Numbered from the stretch's first letter, positions 18,241 to 27,804 are shown. The stretch is 64,000 bases of DNA from JARIHD01 sp964503715 (GCA_964503715.1 CAZDAD010000003.1:17637-81636); one strand, 5' to 3'. The notes: generated from the sequence alone by a model not told the origin. Numbers and translations: made by a program.

Positions 18241-19305
18241 CTATACCTCACTCCTAAACTGTTTCAAGAATTCGAGCTTGCCGCTCTCAAAGTGCCTAAT
18301 ATCTTCAATGTTATGGCGCATCATTACCAACCGTTCGATACCGCCACCCCAGGCAAAACCTGTATATACCAATGGATCAATACCCGCCATCTTAAGAACA
18401 TTGGGATTAATCATCCCGCAGCCTAGTAGCTCAATCCAGCCTGCCTGACCGCATATATGGCAGCCTTGCTTTTGGCAAAATGGACAGCTCAACGCAAATT
18501 CAAAACTCGGCTCGGTAAATGGAAAATAAAATGGCTGGGTCTTAACCTCTAACTCTTGCTCGTAATATTCTTGGAGGAATGTCTTGAGAGTGGCAATAAG
18601 GTGGCCTGCATGTATGTTCTTGTCGACATACACCCCTTCAAGCTGATAAAAGGTATGTTCATGACGAGCATCAAGATCTTCATTGCGAAAGACGCGACCT
18701 GGTATGACTACCGCTATCGGACGACCCTCTTCCAAATTGTGAGAATACTTTTTGAGTACTCGATTCTGCATCGTACTGGTATGAGCGGGGGCAATTAGCT
18801 GTTTGCCGTTGCTATCGGTCTCGACTGTCATGAAAGTGTCGTAATCATCTCTAGCTGGATGCCCGTCAGGAAAGTTCAAGGCCTCAAACATGTGGAAATC
18901 ATCGTCAATCTGACGACTTTCTACTGCCGTAAATCCCATCCTGTAGAAGATGTCTAGAACCCTGTTCAGCTCAGTCATTAGTGGGTGAACGCTGCCGCTG
19001 TCGGTTCCCAATAGACCTGGACGGCTAGACAAATCAACATTGCAATCAAAAGGAGCAGTTACGTCAATCTCTGCCTTGGAACTGCCTGCGCCTGTATTAT
19101 CGTTAGCGAGAGATTCAAGCTCAGATCTGAGCTGGTTAATCTCTTTACCAAAAGCGCCCCGTTCTTCAGCGGGCAATGTCGGTATTTCGGCAAAGAGCGC
19201 TTTGAGCTCCACAGCCCTTAGTATGTCGGACTTGTTGCTCATTTCCGCCTGGCGGGCCTTTAGCTCAGCGGCAACTTCAGCAATGCGTGAATTGTTATAT
19301 TCCAT
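18241..19305 (-). CDS. pheS: Phenylalanyl-tRNA synthetase alpha subunit
   Basis: The catalytic subunit of PheRS, 354 residues, class II aaRS fold. A coiled-coil N-terminal arm (about 1-80) that reaches the tRNA is followed by the catalytic core: AHTSTMQNRVL (start of the core), FRNEDLDARHEHTFYQLEG (motif 2) and GGGIERLVMMRHNI (motif 3). A CxxC-type pair (SCPFCQKQGCHICGQ) may bind zinc, a feature seen in some PheS proteins. TATAAT lies about ten bases upstream of the ATG, back to back with the yajQ promoter. Confidence 0.96.
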   Translation of the reverse strand: MEYNNSRIAEVAAELKARQAEMSNKSDILRAVELKALFAEIPTLPAEERGAFGKEINQLRSELESLANDNTGAGSSKAEIDVTAPFDCNVDLSSRPGLLGTDSGSVHPLMTELNRVLDIFYRMGFTAVESRQIDDDFHMFEALNFPDGHPARDDYDTFMTVETDSNGKQLIAPAHTSTMQNRVLKKYSHNLEEGRPIAVVIPGRVFRNEDLDARHEHTFYQLEGVYVDKNIHAGHLIATLKTFLQEYYEQELEVKTQPFYFPFTEPSFEFALSCPFCQKQGCHICGQAGWIELLGCGMINPNVLKMAGIDPLVYTGFAWGGGIERLVMMRHNIEDIRHFESGKLEFLKQFRSEV

Positions 19306-19331
19306 ATCAATTTAAATTATAACCTATCTGT

Positions 19332-19337
19332 TAGAAT
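19332..19337 (+). promoter_or_regulatory. -10 box of yajQ implying a leaderless transcript
   Basis: TAGAAT preceded by TGT (extended -10), six bases before the ATG at 19344. No Shine-Dalgarno sequence is present. Confidence 0.6.
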
Positions 19338-19343
19338 AGAGTC

Positions 19344-19841
19344 ATGGCAAATTTTTCTTTTGATGTAGTTTCCGAATACGATAAGGCCGAAATGAACAAT
19401 GTTTTCGACCAAGCTCAACGTGAGATGCAAAACCGCTATGACTTCAAGGGCACGCCTGCCGCTATTGAGTGGCTAAATAGCGACAAAACAGGCATAAAGG
19501 TAACTGGCAACGGTGATTGGCAAATTGAAGCCATACTCGATATATATCGCAAAAAATTAGCTAGCCGCGACCAATCTCAGAAAGTATTAGATACCTCAAA
19601 AGAGTTGCACGAAAATAATCTACAGGCAACCAAGGAAGTACCCTTCAAGAAAGGTCTAGACCAAGATAAGTCTAAGTCCATTACCAAGCTTCTCCGAGAT
19701 GAGATGCCCAAACTAAAGGCTCAGATTCAAGGTGACACCGTAAGAATTATGAGTAGCAGCAAAGATGACCTGCAGGCTGCCATGCAGCTACTGAGACAAC
19801 AAGACTTTGACTTTCCGCTTAGCTTTACTAACTACCGCTAA
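19344..19841 (+). CDS. YajQ/DUF520-family nucleotide-binding protein
   Basis: A 165-residue member of the YajQ family (two RRM-like subdomains). It starts FSFDVVSEYDKAEMNNVFDQ and contains NRYDFKGTP, both diagnostic. Members bind nucleic acids or nucleotides, and some bind cyclic-di-GMP. The function in this organism is unknown. The message seems to start at the ATG (TAGAAT six bases upstream). It is followed by the glycosidase gene, which has its own promoter. Confidence 0.92.
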   Translation: MANFSFDVVSEYDKAEMNNVFDQAQREMQNRYDFKGTPAAIEWLNSDKTGIKVTGNGDWQIEAILDIYRKKLASRDQSQKVLDTSKELHENNLQATKEVPFKKGLDQDKSKSITKLLRDEMPKLKAQIQGDTVRIMSSSKDDLQAAMQLLRQQDFDFPLSFTNYR

Positions 19842-19855
19842 GCAGTTGCCTGAGT

Positions 19856-19861
19856 TATACT
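19856..19861 (+). promoter_or_regulatory. -10 box of the glycosidase gene implying a leaderless transcript
   Basis: TATACT seven bases before the ATG at 19869, with no ribosome binding site between. Confidence 0.55.
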
Positions 19862-19868
19862 ATTAAGC

Positions 19869-21281
19869 ATGAGCGAAAAAGACCGCGAGACGGTCACATT
19901 CAAGCGAGAATATTCGGAGAGCCTAGAAGATTTGGCCGAGGAAGCTAAGGCAATTCTTAGACACAACGATAAAGGTCTTTACACCATTCCCGCCGAAAAT
20001 CTCTACCCCCATCAATGGCTATGGGATAGTTGTTTCATAGCAATTGGTCAAAGGCACTACGATGTAGAGCGAGCCAAAATGGAAGTCCTAAGCCTGCTGC
20101 GAGGCCAATGGGCCAACGGTATGGTCCCACACATTATTTTTTCACCCGATGAAAAATATGCTCGTGACCGAGAAGCATGGCGCAGTTGGGTCAATCCCAA
20201 CTCTCCTGACGATGTTGTTACCAGTGGCATCACTCAACCGCCGCTACTGGCTGAGGCCGTAGTCAGAATTGGCGAAAAGCTCACAATATCAGAACGGCGA
20301 ACTTGGTACAACGAGGTCTTTAGTAATCTAGTAGCACACCACCAGTGGCTATATAACGAACGCGACCCGCACGGCGAGGGCCTTATATTGCAGATTCACC
20401 CCTGGGAAACAGGCCTGGACAACACCCCACCGTGGATGAAAGAGCTGCATGACCACTTACTGCCCTGGTGGATTACGGGCATCAAGAAACTAAGGCTCGA
20501 GAAAGCCGTGGGCTGGTTCCGCCGTGATACACGTTTTGTGCCCGCCGAGCAGCGCTTTTCGAACGTTGACGCACTGGCCCTATATGATACCCAAAGGCGC
20601 CTCAGACGCAAAGAGTACAATATAGACAGAATACTCAATCACTCGCTGTTCACTATAGAAGATTTGGCGTTCAACTCAGTCTTTATTCGCGCTAATGAAC
20701 ATCTTCAGGCGATTGCTAAAACTCTACGCAAAAAACTCCCTGAAGAGCTTGAAGAGCGCATGAAAAAAACTGTCCAAGTTTTTGAACAACTCTGGGATCC
20801 ATATACCGAGAGCTACTATTCCCGCGACTTTACTACCTTCAAACTCATAAAAGAGCCTAGCGTAGCCTGCTTATTACCTCTCTATGCGGGCCACATAACT
20901 AAAGAACGAGCTGCTAAGTTAGTCAAGAAAATTGAGAACGAGCACATGTTCGGGCCTGCCTATCCAATCCCAAGTGTACCGCTTAACTCGATGTGGTTTG
21001 ACCCGTTGCGTTACTGGCAAGGCCCAACATGGCTTAACACCAACTGGCTAATCGCTGACGGTTTATCAAGATATGGATACACTGAGCATGCGGAGGCCAT
21101 TAGAGAAGTTTCGCTTGAGCTTGCTCGCAATGATGGTCAGTTCCACGAATACTTCAACCCGCTGACAGGTGACCCTCTCGGAGCTCCAAGGTTTAGTTGG
21201 AGTGCCGCCATAGTCCTAGATTGGATTAAACGTAACGACCACAAAAAACCTTCCCACAAAAAAGAGTCGGTCAAGTCATAG
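19869..21281 (+). CDS. GH63-like (alpha/alpha)6-barrel glycosidase
   Basis: A 470-residue protein resembling the six-hairpin glycosidases of the GH63/mannosylglycerate hydrolase group. LYPHQWLWDSCFIAIGQ is the typical segment with the tryptophan-tryptophan-aspartate. WANGMVPHIIF, NSMWFDPLRYWQGPTWLNTN and FHEYFNPLTGDPLGAPRFSW are the catalytic-face segments, with acid residues in place. There is no signal peptide, so it probably acts in the cytoplasm on a small alpha-linked glycoside such as a compatible solute or glycan fragment. The substrate is not known. It is convergent with rmuC. Confidence 0.8.
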   Translation: MSEKDRETVTFKREYSESLEDLAEEAKAILRHNDKGLYTIPAENLYPHQWLWDSCFIAIGQRHYDVERAKMEVLSLLRGQWANGMVPHIIFSPDEKYARDREAWRSWVNPNSPDDVVTSGITQPPLLAEAVVRIGEKLTISERRTWYNEVFSNLVAHHQWLYNERDPHGEGLILQIHPWETGLDNTPPWMKELHDHLLPWWITGIKKLRLEKAVGWFRRDTRFVPAEQRFSNVDALALYDTQRRLRRKEYNIDRILNHSLFTIEDLAFNSVFIRANEHLQAIAKTLRKKLPEELEERMKKTVQVFEQLWDPYTESYYSRDFTTFKLIKEPSVACLLPLYAGHITKERAAKLVKKIENEHMFGPAYPIPSVPLNSMWFDPLRYWQGPTWLNTNWLIADGLSRYGYTEHAEAIREVSLELARNDGQFHEYFNPLTGDPLGAPRFSWSAAIVLDWIKRNDHKKPSHKKESVKS

Positions 21282-21295
21282 GTGGAGACTGAGCA

Positions 21296-22396
21296 CTAAT
21301 CATCTAAGTTCGGCTTATCTATGAGCGCAACTTCAACGGCAGGCGAAGTACCTGCTATTCGGACGACATCTTTATCGATCTTCTTTAGCTCTTTATGAGC
21401 GTTATTAAAGTGGTTTACGCTAGTACCTAGGCTACCACCAAGCTTTGTCATCAGGCCCTGATAGATATTTATATGACGGCCCAACTCACCCACACGCTTT
21501 TGGATTTCCTTGGCCTGCTCCTCTATTTGCAAACCCCTGAGACCCTGTAAAACTGTTTGCAGATAAGCCATAAAGGTCGTGGGACTGACTATGATGACGT
21601 TTTTCTCCCTAAAGGCATATTCTATGAGATCACGGGCCGCCACGTTGGTTGAGCCAACCTTGTTGACCAGTAAATCATAATATATAGCCTCAGAGGGAAT
21701 GAACATAAAAGCGTAGTCCATAGTGCCATCATTGGGCCTAATATACTTCGACGTTTCATCGATACGGCTCTTTAGGTCACCCTTGAAAGCCTTGGCCAAT
21801 AACTCCCTAGCCGCAGGATTTTTTTCCTCAACAAGACGGTTATAATTCTCCAGGCTGAACTTGGAGTCAACAGGCAGAATCTTGCCTTTTTCGAGCAATA
21901 TAACAGCATCACATATTAGGTCATGCCCAGTGTCATCTTTACCAATCTTGTGCTGCAGCTTAAACCTGTCTGGTGGCAGAACATTCTCAAGCACTTGACT
22001 CAAATAATACTCACCGAGAACACCGCGTTGCTTAGGATTTTGTAAGACATTTTGCAGTGTTTTGAGCTCATCGGCAATGTTGACGACACGCTTATTCGTC
22101 TCGTCTAACTTGGTCAAACGCTCGGTAACATCGGTGATTAGCTTGGAACTGGTTGTGAATTGCTTCATGATCGATTCACGCATCAGTTCTTGGTTCTTGT
22201 CTAGGCGATCAGTCAACTGGCTCTGTAGGCCATCTTTGAACTTAGTAATGTCATCACTGAGCCGATTCAAATCTTCCTTGAGCATCAGTGCTGATCCTGT
22301 GGCATCTTGGCTGGGCCTAGCCTTTGAGACTAGCCATACAATTAGGCCGAGCATCGAAACACACAATAGCCCCAAAATAACCGTCAGAGTCTCCAT
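21296..22396 (-). CDS. rmuC: RmuC-family DNA recombination protein
   Basis: A 366-residue RmuC-family protein, thought to limit inversions between repeats through a nuclease-like fold. An N-terminal membrane segment (about 5-24) and a coiled-coil (about 40-115) precede the RmuC domain, which carries VDSKFSLENYNRLVEE and DYAFMFIPSEAIYYDLL. TATAAT lies eight bases before the ATG. It is divergent from pyrD, whose promoter overlaps the same 60 bases. Confidence 0.9.
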   Translation of the reverse strand: METLTVILGLLCVSMLGLIVWLVSKARPSQDATGSALMLKEDLNRLSDDITKFKDGLQSQLTDRLDKNQELMRESIMKQFTTSSKLITDVTERLTKLDETNKRVVNIADELKTLQNVLQNPKQRGVLGEYYLSQVLENVLPPDRFKLQHKIGKDDTGHDLICDAVILLEKGKILPVDSKFSLENYNRLVEEKNPAARELLAKAFKGDLKSRIDETSKYIRPNDGTMDYAFMFIPSEAIYYDLLVNKVGSTNVAARDLIEYAFREKNVIIVSPTTFMAYLQTVLQGLRGLQIEEQAKEIQKRVGELGRHINIYQGLMTKLGGSLGTSVNHFNNAHKELKKIDKDVVRIAGTSPAVEVALIDKPNLDD

Positions 22397-22455
22397 ATAC
22401 TCTGATTATACCAGTGAGCCGACATATGAGGTATACTAAACATAACGAGTTTAAG

Positions 22456-23595
22456 ATGTGCATATTAGTTAGCAACCTCACCAGTCTGATATATCGCAAG
22501 ATTGCTAAGCCGATTATTTTCAAGCAACACCCCGATAAAGCCCATACAGGAATGATAGTAACGGGCAGCTTCGTTCAACGAATAGCTGTTGTTAGGATAG
22601 TCCTAGATAGATTATGGTCCTACAAAAATCCCAAAGCCTTAGGACAAAACATTCATGGTATTGAGTTCAAGAACCCTGTGGGCCTTTCGGCGGGGCTAGA
22701 CAAGAACTTTGAACTGATGCCCCTCATGAAGGCTGTTGGTTTCGGCTTTATGGAGGGTGGTTCACTTACGTACAAAGAGTGCCATGGCAATCCTAAACCA
22801 TGGTTCTACCGATTACCCAAACACAAATCGCTTGTAGTCCATGTTGGCCTAGCAAATCAAGGCGTTAATCATATCATCAAACGTATTAAGTCCTACCCCG
22901 AGAACCTATTCAAGGGCTTTCCGCTCAACATATCAGTTGCCAAGACCAATGAGAAAGATTGTGCTACCGACAAGGGTGCAATCGAAGATTATGTTGGTAG
23001 CTTAGAGGCCATAAAGTCCATTGGCGTAGGTAACCTAGTGACACTTAATATTTCCTGCCCCAATACTTACGGTGGTGAACCATTCACTACTCCAGAACGC
23101 CTCAATGAACTGCTCAAGGCCACGGACAAAGTCAAGCTCGGCCAGCCATTATTCGTTAAGATGCCTATCAACCTACCCTGGATTGAGTTCAAGGCTTTAC
23201 TGACGGTTATAGCTCGCCACAAAGTCTCGGGCGTGACAATTGGTAACCTAAACAAAGACCGCAGCGTTGTGGGTAAAGACCTTAGCCCAGAGGTAAATGG
23301 CAACCTAAGTGGTAAGCCCACATTCGCACTTAGCAACCAACTAATCCGCAAAACATACCAAGAATTTGGCAACCGCTTCACGATTATCGGTGTTGGCGGA
23401 ATATTCTCGGCCGAAGACGCCTATACCAAAATTCGTCTAGGCGCCAGCTTAGTCGAACTTATAACAGGTCTCGTTTACGAAGGCCCACAGTTAGTCGGCC
23501 AGATTAATAGAAACCTGGTTAAGCTACTAAAAGCTGACGGCTACACCAACATCCACGAGGTGATTGGCATAGACGCCAACAAAGCCCACAAATAA
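22456..23595 (+). CDS. pyrD: Dihydroorotate dehydrogenase (quinone), class 2
   Basis: Oxidises dihydroorotate to orotate in pyrimidine synthesis. As a class 2 enzyme it has an N-terminal amphipathic arm that contacts the membrane (LTSLIYRKIAKPIIF and QHPDKAH). The catalytic serine lies in NISCPNTYGGEP, and the FMN phosphate site is in IGVGGIFSAEDAY. The frame is open from a GTG at 22414, but TATACT at 22432-22437 would start the message near 22444, so I choose the ATG at 22456 (379 residues). No other pyr gene is in the window, so uptake of precursors or distant genes must complete the pathway. Confidence 0.9.
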   Translation: MCILVSNLTSLIYRKIAKPIIFKQHPDKAHTGMIVTGSFVQRIAVVRIVLDRLWSYKNPKALGQNIHGIEFKNPVGLSAGLDKNFELMPLMKAVGFGFMEGGSLTYKECHGNPKPWFYRLPKHKSLVVHVGLANQGVNHIIKRIKSYPENLFKGFPLNISVAKTNEKDCATDKGAIEDYVGSLEAIKSIGVGNLVTLNISCPNTYGGEPFTTPERLNELLKATDKVKLGQPLFVKMPINLPWIEFKALLTVIARHKVSGVTIGNLNKDRSVVGKDLSPEVNGNLSGKPTFALSNQLIRKTYQEFGNRFTIIGVGGIFSAEDAYTKIRLGASLVELITGLVYEGPQLVGQINRNLVKLLKADGYTNIHEVIGIDANKAHK

Positions 23596-23599
23596 TCAG

Positions 23600-24424
23600 C
23601 TAATCGTTAATGTCTCTAGGTTCACCACGCAAGTTTGAGGCGCGCCTGATTCGTTTGATAACAGGCTTGGTTACTTGGTGCGCTATAACGTTCACAAAAC
23701 TAAGTATGAATCCAACCCCAGTCAGGACATAGATACTAGTAAACAATCTACTCAAATCATTGGTGGCGTGCAAATCTCCATAGCCTACGGTTGTCAACGA
23801 AGACACACTAAAATAAAAGGCCTCTATAATATCCCAACCCTCAACAATCATATAAAAGCCTGTACCGACACCCAATATCAAAGCCCCCAGAACCATAAAC
23901 CCACGCAGCTCGGGATCCAAGAAAATATGGAAAAATTCCCTTAGAGAACGGCTAAGCTGACCACTGGTATTGTGGGCATGCTTGTGAGCTTTGCGAGCCA
24001 TCTCCCTATCCTGTCGGCGAATATCGCTGCAAATCGGACCAGCCAGGTCACCTTTTTTCTCTAGCGCAGCAATTGCAGGGTGTCCCAGACCAAAATAGTG
24101 AGCCAATTCATGCCATATAGTATGCTTTATCTCTTTTTTGAGTTCAGCCATTGTATTGGCACGCTCAAGAAGCGGAATCTTGAACAATGTTATCTTATCT
24201 GGAGGATAGCCCGTTCGGCCTTGGCGCCTGGTCAAGGGGACCCCCTCATACAAGCCTAATAATTCCTGACCCTTGTGAAGCTTCAGCCTTTCGGATTGGC
24301 TGCGAGACGGCTGATTGTCGTAAATAAAAGCTATGTTTTGAGCAGCATAACGATGCTCTTCTGGAAGCTCGTCCAATACTTCAGACACAAGCATCGCAAA
24401 CTGTCTATCACTTATTGCTAGCAT
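23600..24424 (-). CDS. Fusion of zincin metallopeptidase domain and two-TM potassium channel
   Basis: A 274-residue protein with two parts. Residues 1-135 resemble the small zincin-like metallopeptidase family (PF06262 type), with H105-E-L-A-H109 YFGLGH as the zinc-binding HExxHxxGxxH motif. Residues about 174-255 form an ion-channel domain: TM1, a pore helix, the potassium selectivity filter T-V-G-Y-G-D (212-217), and TM2. A basic stretch (about 139-150) links them. The peptidase domain would lie in the cytoplasm at the channel N-terminus. It may sense or process something that gates the channel. Both motifs are intact and in one frame. Confidence 0.85.
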   Translation of the reverse strand: MLAISDRQFAMLVSEVLDELPEEHRYAAQNIAFIYDNQPSRSQSERLKLHKGQELLGLYEGVPLTRRQGRTGYPPDKITLFKIPLLERANTMAELKKEIKHTIWHELAHYFGLGHPAIAALEKKGDLAGPICSDIRRQDREMARKAHKHAHNTSGQLSRSLREFFHIFLDPELRGFMVLGALILGVGTGFYMIVEGWDIIEAFYFSVSSLTTVGYGDLHATNDLSRLFTSIYVLTGVGFILSFVNVIAHQVTKPVIKRIRRASNLRGEPRDIND

Positions 24425-24442
24425 ATTAACTACTATTGTAAA

Positions 24443-26278
24443 TTAAATTTTCTTTTCGCGCTTGCGTTTTGTTGGGTCAAGTTCGCGCTTACGCAGCCGC
24501 AAATTCTTGGGCGTTACTTCAAGCAGCTCATCGTTCTCGATAAAATCCAGACACTGCTCAAGACTCAAGATTGTAGGCGGAGTCAGCTGGACCACGCCAT
24601 CGCTAGACTTACTGCGCATGTTTGTTAGATGTTTTGCCTTACAGACATTAATTTCCATATCGTCATGACGTGTATTTAAGCCAATAATTTGACCTGCATA
24701 TACCTGAAGGGCTGGGCCCACAAACAATGTACCCCTATCTTCGGCCGTTTCTAGAGAATAAGGCATAGTTGTGCCCGTCTCGAAGGCAATCAAGACACCA
24801 TTGCGAAGCTGCTGCATTGGCGCTCCAAGTGGCTGATAGCCCGTCATCAAGCTGTTCATGACAATAGTACCCTTAGTATTGGTCATAAGTATATTGCGTA
24901 GACCCAGCAAAGCCCTGGTAGGCAATTCGTATACTAGCTTTGTCACGCCTTTAGTACTAGCAAACTGCTCCTTAAGATTGGCACGGCGCTGGCCGAGTTC
25001 CATTTGAACAGTACCAACGTGCTCAGCTGGAACTTCTATGATTAGTTCTTCAACAGGCTCAACGATTTGACCGTTTTCTTCGTGCGTTACTACCTGTGGG
25101 CGTCCAACTTCAAACTCATAACCTTCACGGCGCATAGTTTCAATCAAGACACTAAGATGTAGTTCACCACGCCCTGAGACCAAGAAGCCAATTCCATTAT
25201 CAAGCACTCTAAGCCCAACATTGGTCTCAAGTTCCTTGGTTAGGCGTTCACCAATCTGGCGACTAGTCGTGAAGTCACCTTCTTTGCCCTTGAATGGGCT
25301 AGTGTTTGGGCCAAGATATATCTGAAGAGTCGGTGCCTCTACCTCAAGGACTGGCAGCGCTTCAGGGTTATCGCAATCCGCTATGGTCTCGCCAATTTTA
25401 GCATCAGCTACGCCTGTCAGTTGAACTATATCGCCCGCCACGCCCTGACCGACTTCAAATTTACTAACACCGTGACTCATGTAAACTTGATCAATTTTGA
25501 ACTTGGCCGTTGAGCCATCTTTCTTGCACAGCGCTACCCAATCACCAGCCTTGACATTGCCTCGACTAATACGCCCAACTGCGTATTTACCCTTGTAGGT
25601 GTCCCAAGCCAACGCTGTCACTAACATCTGGAATGGTTTATCCATCTCCACCTTAGGGGCTGGTATCTGATTAATTATTGCATCAAAAATGACATCGAGA
25701 TTGGCGTTTTCATCGGGATTAGATGGAGGCGTGCTCCATGCCTTACCACTGCGCCCAACTGCGTAATAAACGGGGTAGTGGAGCTGATCTTCGTGAACTG
25801 CCAACTCCAGGAATAAGTCGGCCAACTCATCCTCAACTTCTTTGATGCGGCTAGCGGGCTTGTCAATTTTGTTGATAATTACAATCGGCTTAAGCTCAGC
25901 GGCCAACGCCTTGCCAAGCACAAACTTGGTCTGAGGCATCGGACCCTCTTGAGCATCCACAATCAGGATACAGCCATCTGCCATGTTAATTGTTCGCTCA
26001 ACTTCCCCAGAAAAGTCCGCATGACCGGGCGTATCGATAATATTTATACGATAATCATCATGCTGCACAGCCGTAACTTTGGCAGTAATCGTTATGCCAC
26101 GCTCACGCTCTTGGTCGCCACTATCCATAATCAACTCTTGGCTCATTTCGGCTTGATTATCACGAAAGGTTTTGGATTGCTTAAGAAGCCCGTCCACCAA
26201 AGTTGTCTTACCATGGTCAACGTGGGCAATTATGGCTATGTTACGAATTTTGCTAGGGTCTTGTGTTTGCTGAGTCAT
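24443..26278 (-). CDS. typA: Ribosome-associated GTPase TypA/BipA
   Basis: A translational GTPase of 611 residues that acts in ribosome assembly and stress response. G1 is HVDHGKTTLVDGLLKQ, G2 is RERGITI, G3 is DTPGHADF and G4 is NKIDK. The EF-G-like domains II, III and V and the BipA-specific C-terminal domain follow, ending in a basic tail (KRKREKKI). The leader to the divergent rarA gene is about 120 bases and holds no clear SD close to the ATG. Confidence 0.96.
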   Translation of the reverse strand: MTQQTQDPSKIRNIAIIAHVDHGKTTLVDGLLKQSKTFRDNQAEMSQELIMDSGDQERERGITITAKVTAVQHDDYRINIIDTPGHADFSGEVERTINMADGCILIVDAQEGPMPQTKFVLGKALAAELKPIVIINKIDKPASRIKEVEDELADLFLELAVHEDQLHYPVYYAVGRSGKAWSTPPSNPDENANLDVIFDAIINQIPAPKVEMDKPFQMLVTALAWDTYKGKYAVGRISRGNVKAGDWVALCKKDGSTAKFKIDQVYMSHGVSKFEVGQGVAGDIVQLTGVADAKIGETIADCDNPEALPVLEVEAPTLQIYLGPNTSPFKGKEGDFTTSRQIGERLTKELETNVGLRVLDNGIGFLVSGRGELHLSVLIETMRREGYEFEVGRPQVVTHEENGQIVEPVEELIIEVPAEHVGTVQMELGQRRANLKEQFASTKGVTKLVYELPTRALLGLRNILMTNTKGTIVMNSLMTGYQPLGAPMQQLRNGVLIAFETGTTMPYSLETAEDRGTLFVGPALQVYAGQIIGLNTRHDDMEINVCKAKHLTNMRSKSSDGVVQLTPPTILSLEQCLDFIENDELLEVTPKNLRLRKRELDPTKRKREKKI

Positions 26279-26389
26279 AGGAGTAATTACCGTCCTTCAC
26301 CACGGTGAGGTTTTTGAAAAATATTAACTTTTATTATGGCATAATCTGCTTATTTTATCAATGCCTACTCCTTAAATGACGAAATTGGT

Positions 26390-26395
26390 TATACT
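26390..26395 (+). promoter_or_regulatory. -10 box of rarA implying a leaderless transcript
   Basis: TATACT ends six bases before the ATG at 26402. The in-frame ATG at 26396 touches the box and would lie upstream of the expected transcription start, so it can hardly be used. Confidence 0.6.
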
Positions 26396-26401
26396 ATGTC
26401 C

Positions 26402-27592
26402 ATGAGTATAAGGCCGTTAGCAGAGGAAATGCGCCCACAATCACTAGAAGAGGTTGTTGGCCAATCTCATTTAGTTGACGCAGGCAAAATCATCAGACAA
26501 ATTATTGAGCGCAAGCAACCTACCAGCTTAATCCTCTGGGGGCCACCAGGTAGCGGTAAAACGACTTTAGCCAGAATCATTGCCCAAGAAGTTGGTGCCA
26601 AATTTATTGAGCTAAGCGCAGTTACCGCTGGAAAAGCCGATGTTCGTAAGGTTGTAGAAGATGCCCAGGTCAACAATCGATTAGGTGAGCAAACTATTTT
26701 GTTTGTCGATGAGATTCATCGCTTCAACAAAGCCCAGCAAGACGCCTTCCTCCCCTATGTAGAAGATGGGACTATAATCTTGGTCGGCGCAACCACTGAG
26801 AACCCAAGTTTTGAGGTTATAACTCCCCTACTGAGCCGCTCCAGAGTGCTAGTGCTAGAACCACTTAGCAAGGAACAGATTATCGAGATACTCAAGCGAG
26901 CTGCCAAGCACAAAAAGATATCGGCCAAAAGATTACCCAAAAAGTCATTAGACATGCTGGCAGAACTATCTGGCGGTGATGCCCGAGTAGCCCTAGGTAA
27001 CTTAGAATTGGCGCTACGGCTTACGGACAAAGCTGTCACATCAGAGATAGTAACTAGTGCCGCTCAAAAAAGAGTTCCAGGTTACGATAAGGCTGGAGAG
27101 AACCACTATAACCTCATAAGTGCCTTCATAAAGTCGATGCGCGGCGGTAGCACCGAAGCAACGCTTTACTATATGGCCCGAATACTGCAGGCTGGCGAAG
27201 ACCCAAAGTTCATTGCCAGAAGAATGGTTGTTTTTGCATCTGAGGATATTGGTCTAGCTGCACCCGCCGCCCTAAACTTGGCCATTAGCACCTTTCAGGC
27301 GGTCGAAAGACTCGGCATGCCCGAGTGTGAATATGCCATGTACACCTGTGCCACAGTGCTAGCAAAATCACCCAAATCCCGTGAAACTACTAATGCGATG
27401 TTCAGAGTCAAAGATATTGCCAAGGAATTCCCAGATTTGCCCGTTCCCCTACACCTAAGAAATGCAACCACCAAACTTATGAAAGATTTGGGTTACCAAA
27501 AAGACTACAAATGGGATGCGGGCTTCAAACATCAAGATGGCTTTTTGCCGCCAGAAATAGCCGATATCAAGCTTTTTAACACCAAAAAGTAA
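26402..27592 (+). CDS. rarA: Replication-associated recombination protein A
   Basis: AAA+ ATPase of the RarA/MgsA/WRNIP1 family that acts at stalled forks. Walker A is WGPPGSGKTTLARI, Walker B is LFVDEIHRFNKAQQD, sensor 1 is GATTENPSF. The C-terminal tetramerisation domain follows (SAFIKSMRGGSTEATLYYMA). It is about 396 residues. The annotated frame allows an ATG two codons earlier, but the -10 box touches it, so 26402 is chosen. Confidence 0.95.
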   Translation: MSIRPLAEEMRPQSLEEVVGQSHLVDAGKIIRQIIERKQPTSLILWGPPGSGKTTLARIIAQEVGAKFIELSAVTAGKADVRKVVEDAQVNNRLGEQTILFVDEIHRFNKAQQDAFLPYVEDGTIILVGATTENPSFEVITPLLSRSRVLVLEPLSKEQIIEILKRAAKHKKISAKRLPKKSLDMLAELSGGDARVALGNLELALRLTDKAVTSEIVTSAAQKRVPGYDKAGENHYNLISAFIKSMRGGSTEATLYYMARILQAGEDPKFIARRMVVFASEDIGLAAPAALNLAISTFQAVERLGMPECEYAMYTCATVLAKSPKSRETTNAMFRVKDIAKEFPDLPVPLHLRNATTKLMKDLGYQKDYKWDAGFKHQDGFLPPEIADIKLFNTKK

Positions 27593-27675
27593 CTAATTTA
27601 TGAACAGAATTAACAGGGGTGGAGTAGGTCTAAACACTTGCAATATTCAACTCAAAGGAGTACAGTAGTCATCAC

Positions 27676-27804
27676 ATGAAACGAAGATTAGGCACAGTTG
27701 TGCTATTTACTTTGCTCATACTAACCGCTGTAGCGCTTCAGAAGACCGATTCTCCTGCCACTGTCAGTACATCTGGTGATATTCGCTCAAGCATCTCTAA
27801 CTAG
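27676..27804 (+). CDS. Possible 42-residue secreted or membrane peptide
   Basis: A small frame of 42 codons encoding a typical export signal: MKRRLGTVVLFTLLILTAVA, then a short Ser/Thr/Asp-rich tail. AAAGGAG lies 17 bases before the ATG, farther than ideal. The stop falls three bases before the convergent metK stop. It was too short for routine ORF lists. No family can be named and coding is not certain. Confidence 0.45.
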   Translation: MKRRLGTVVLFTLLILTAVALQKTDSPATVSTSGDIRSSISN

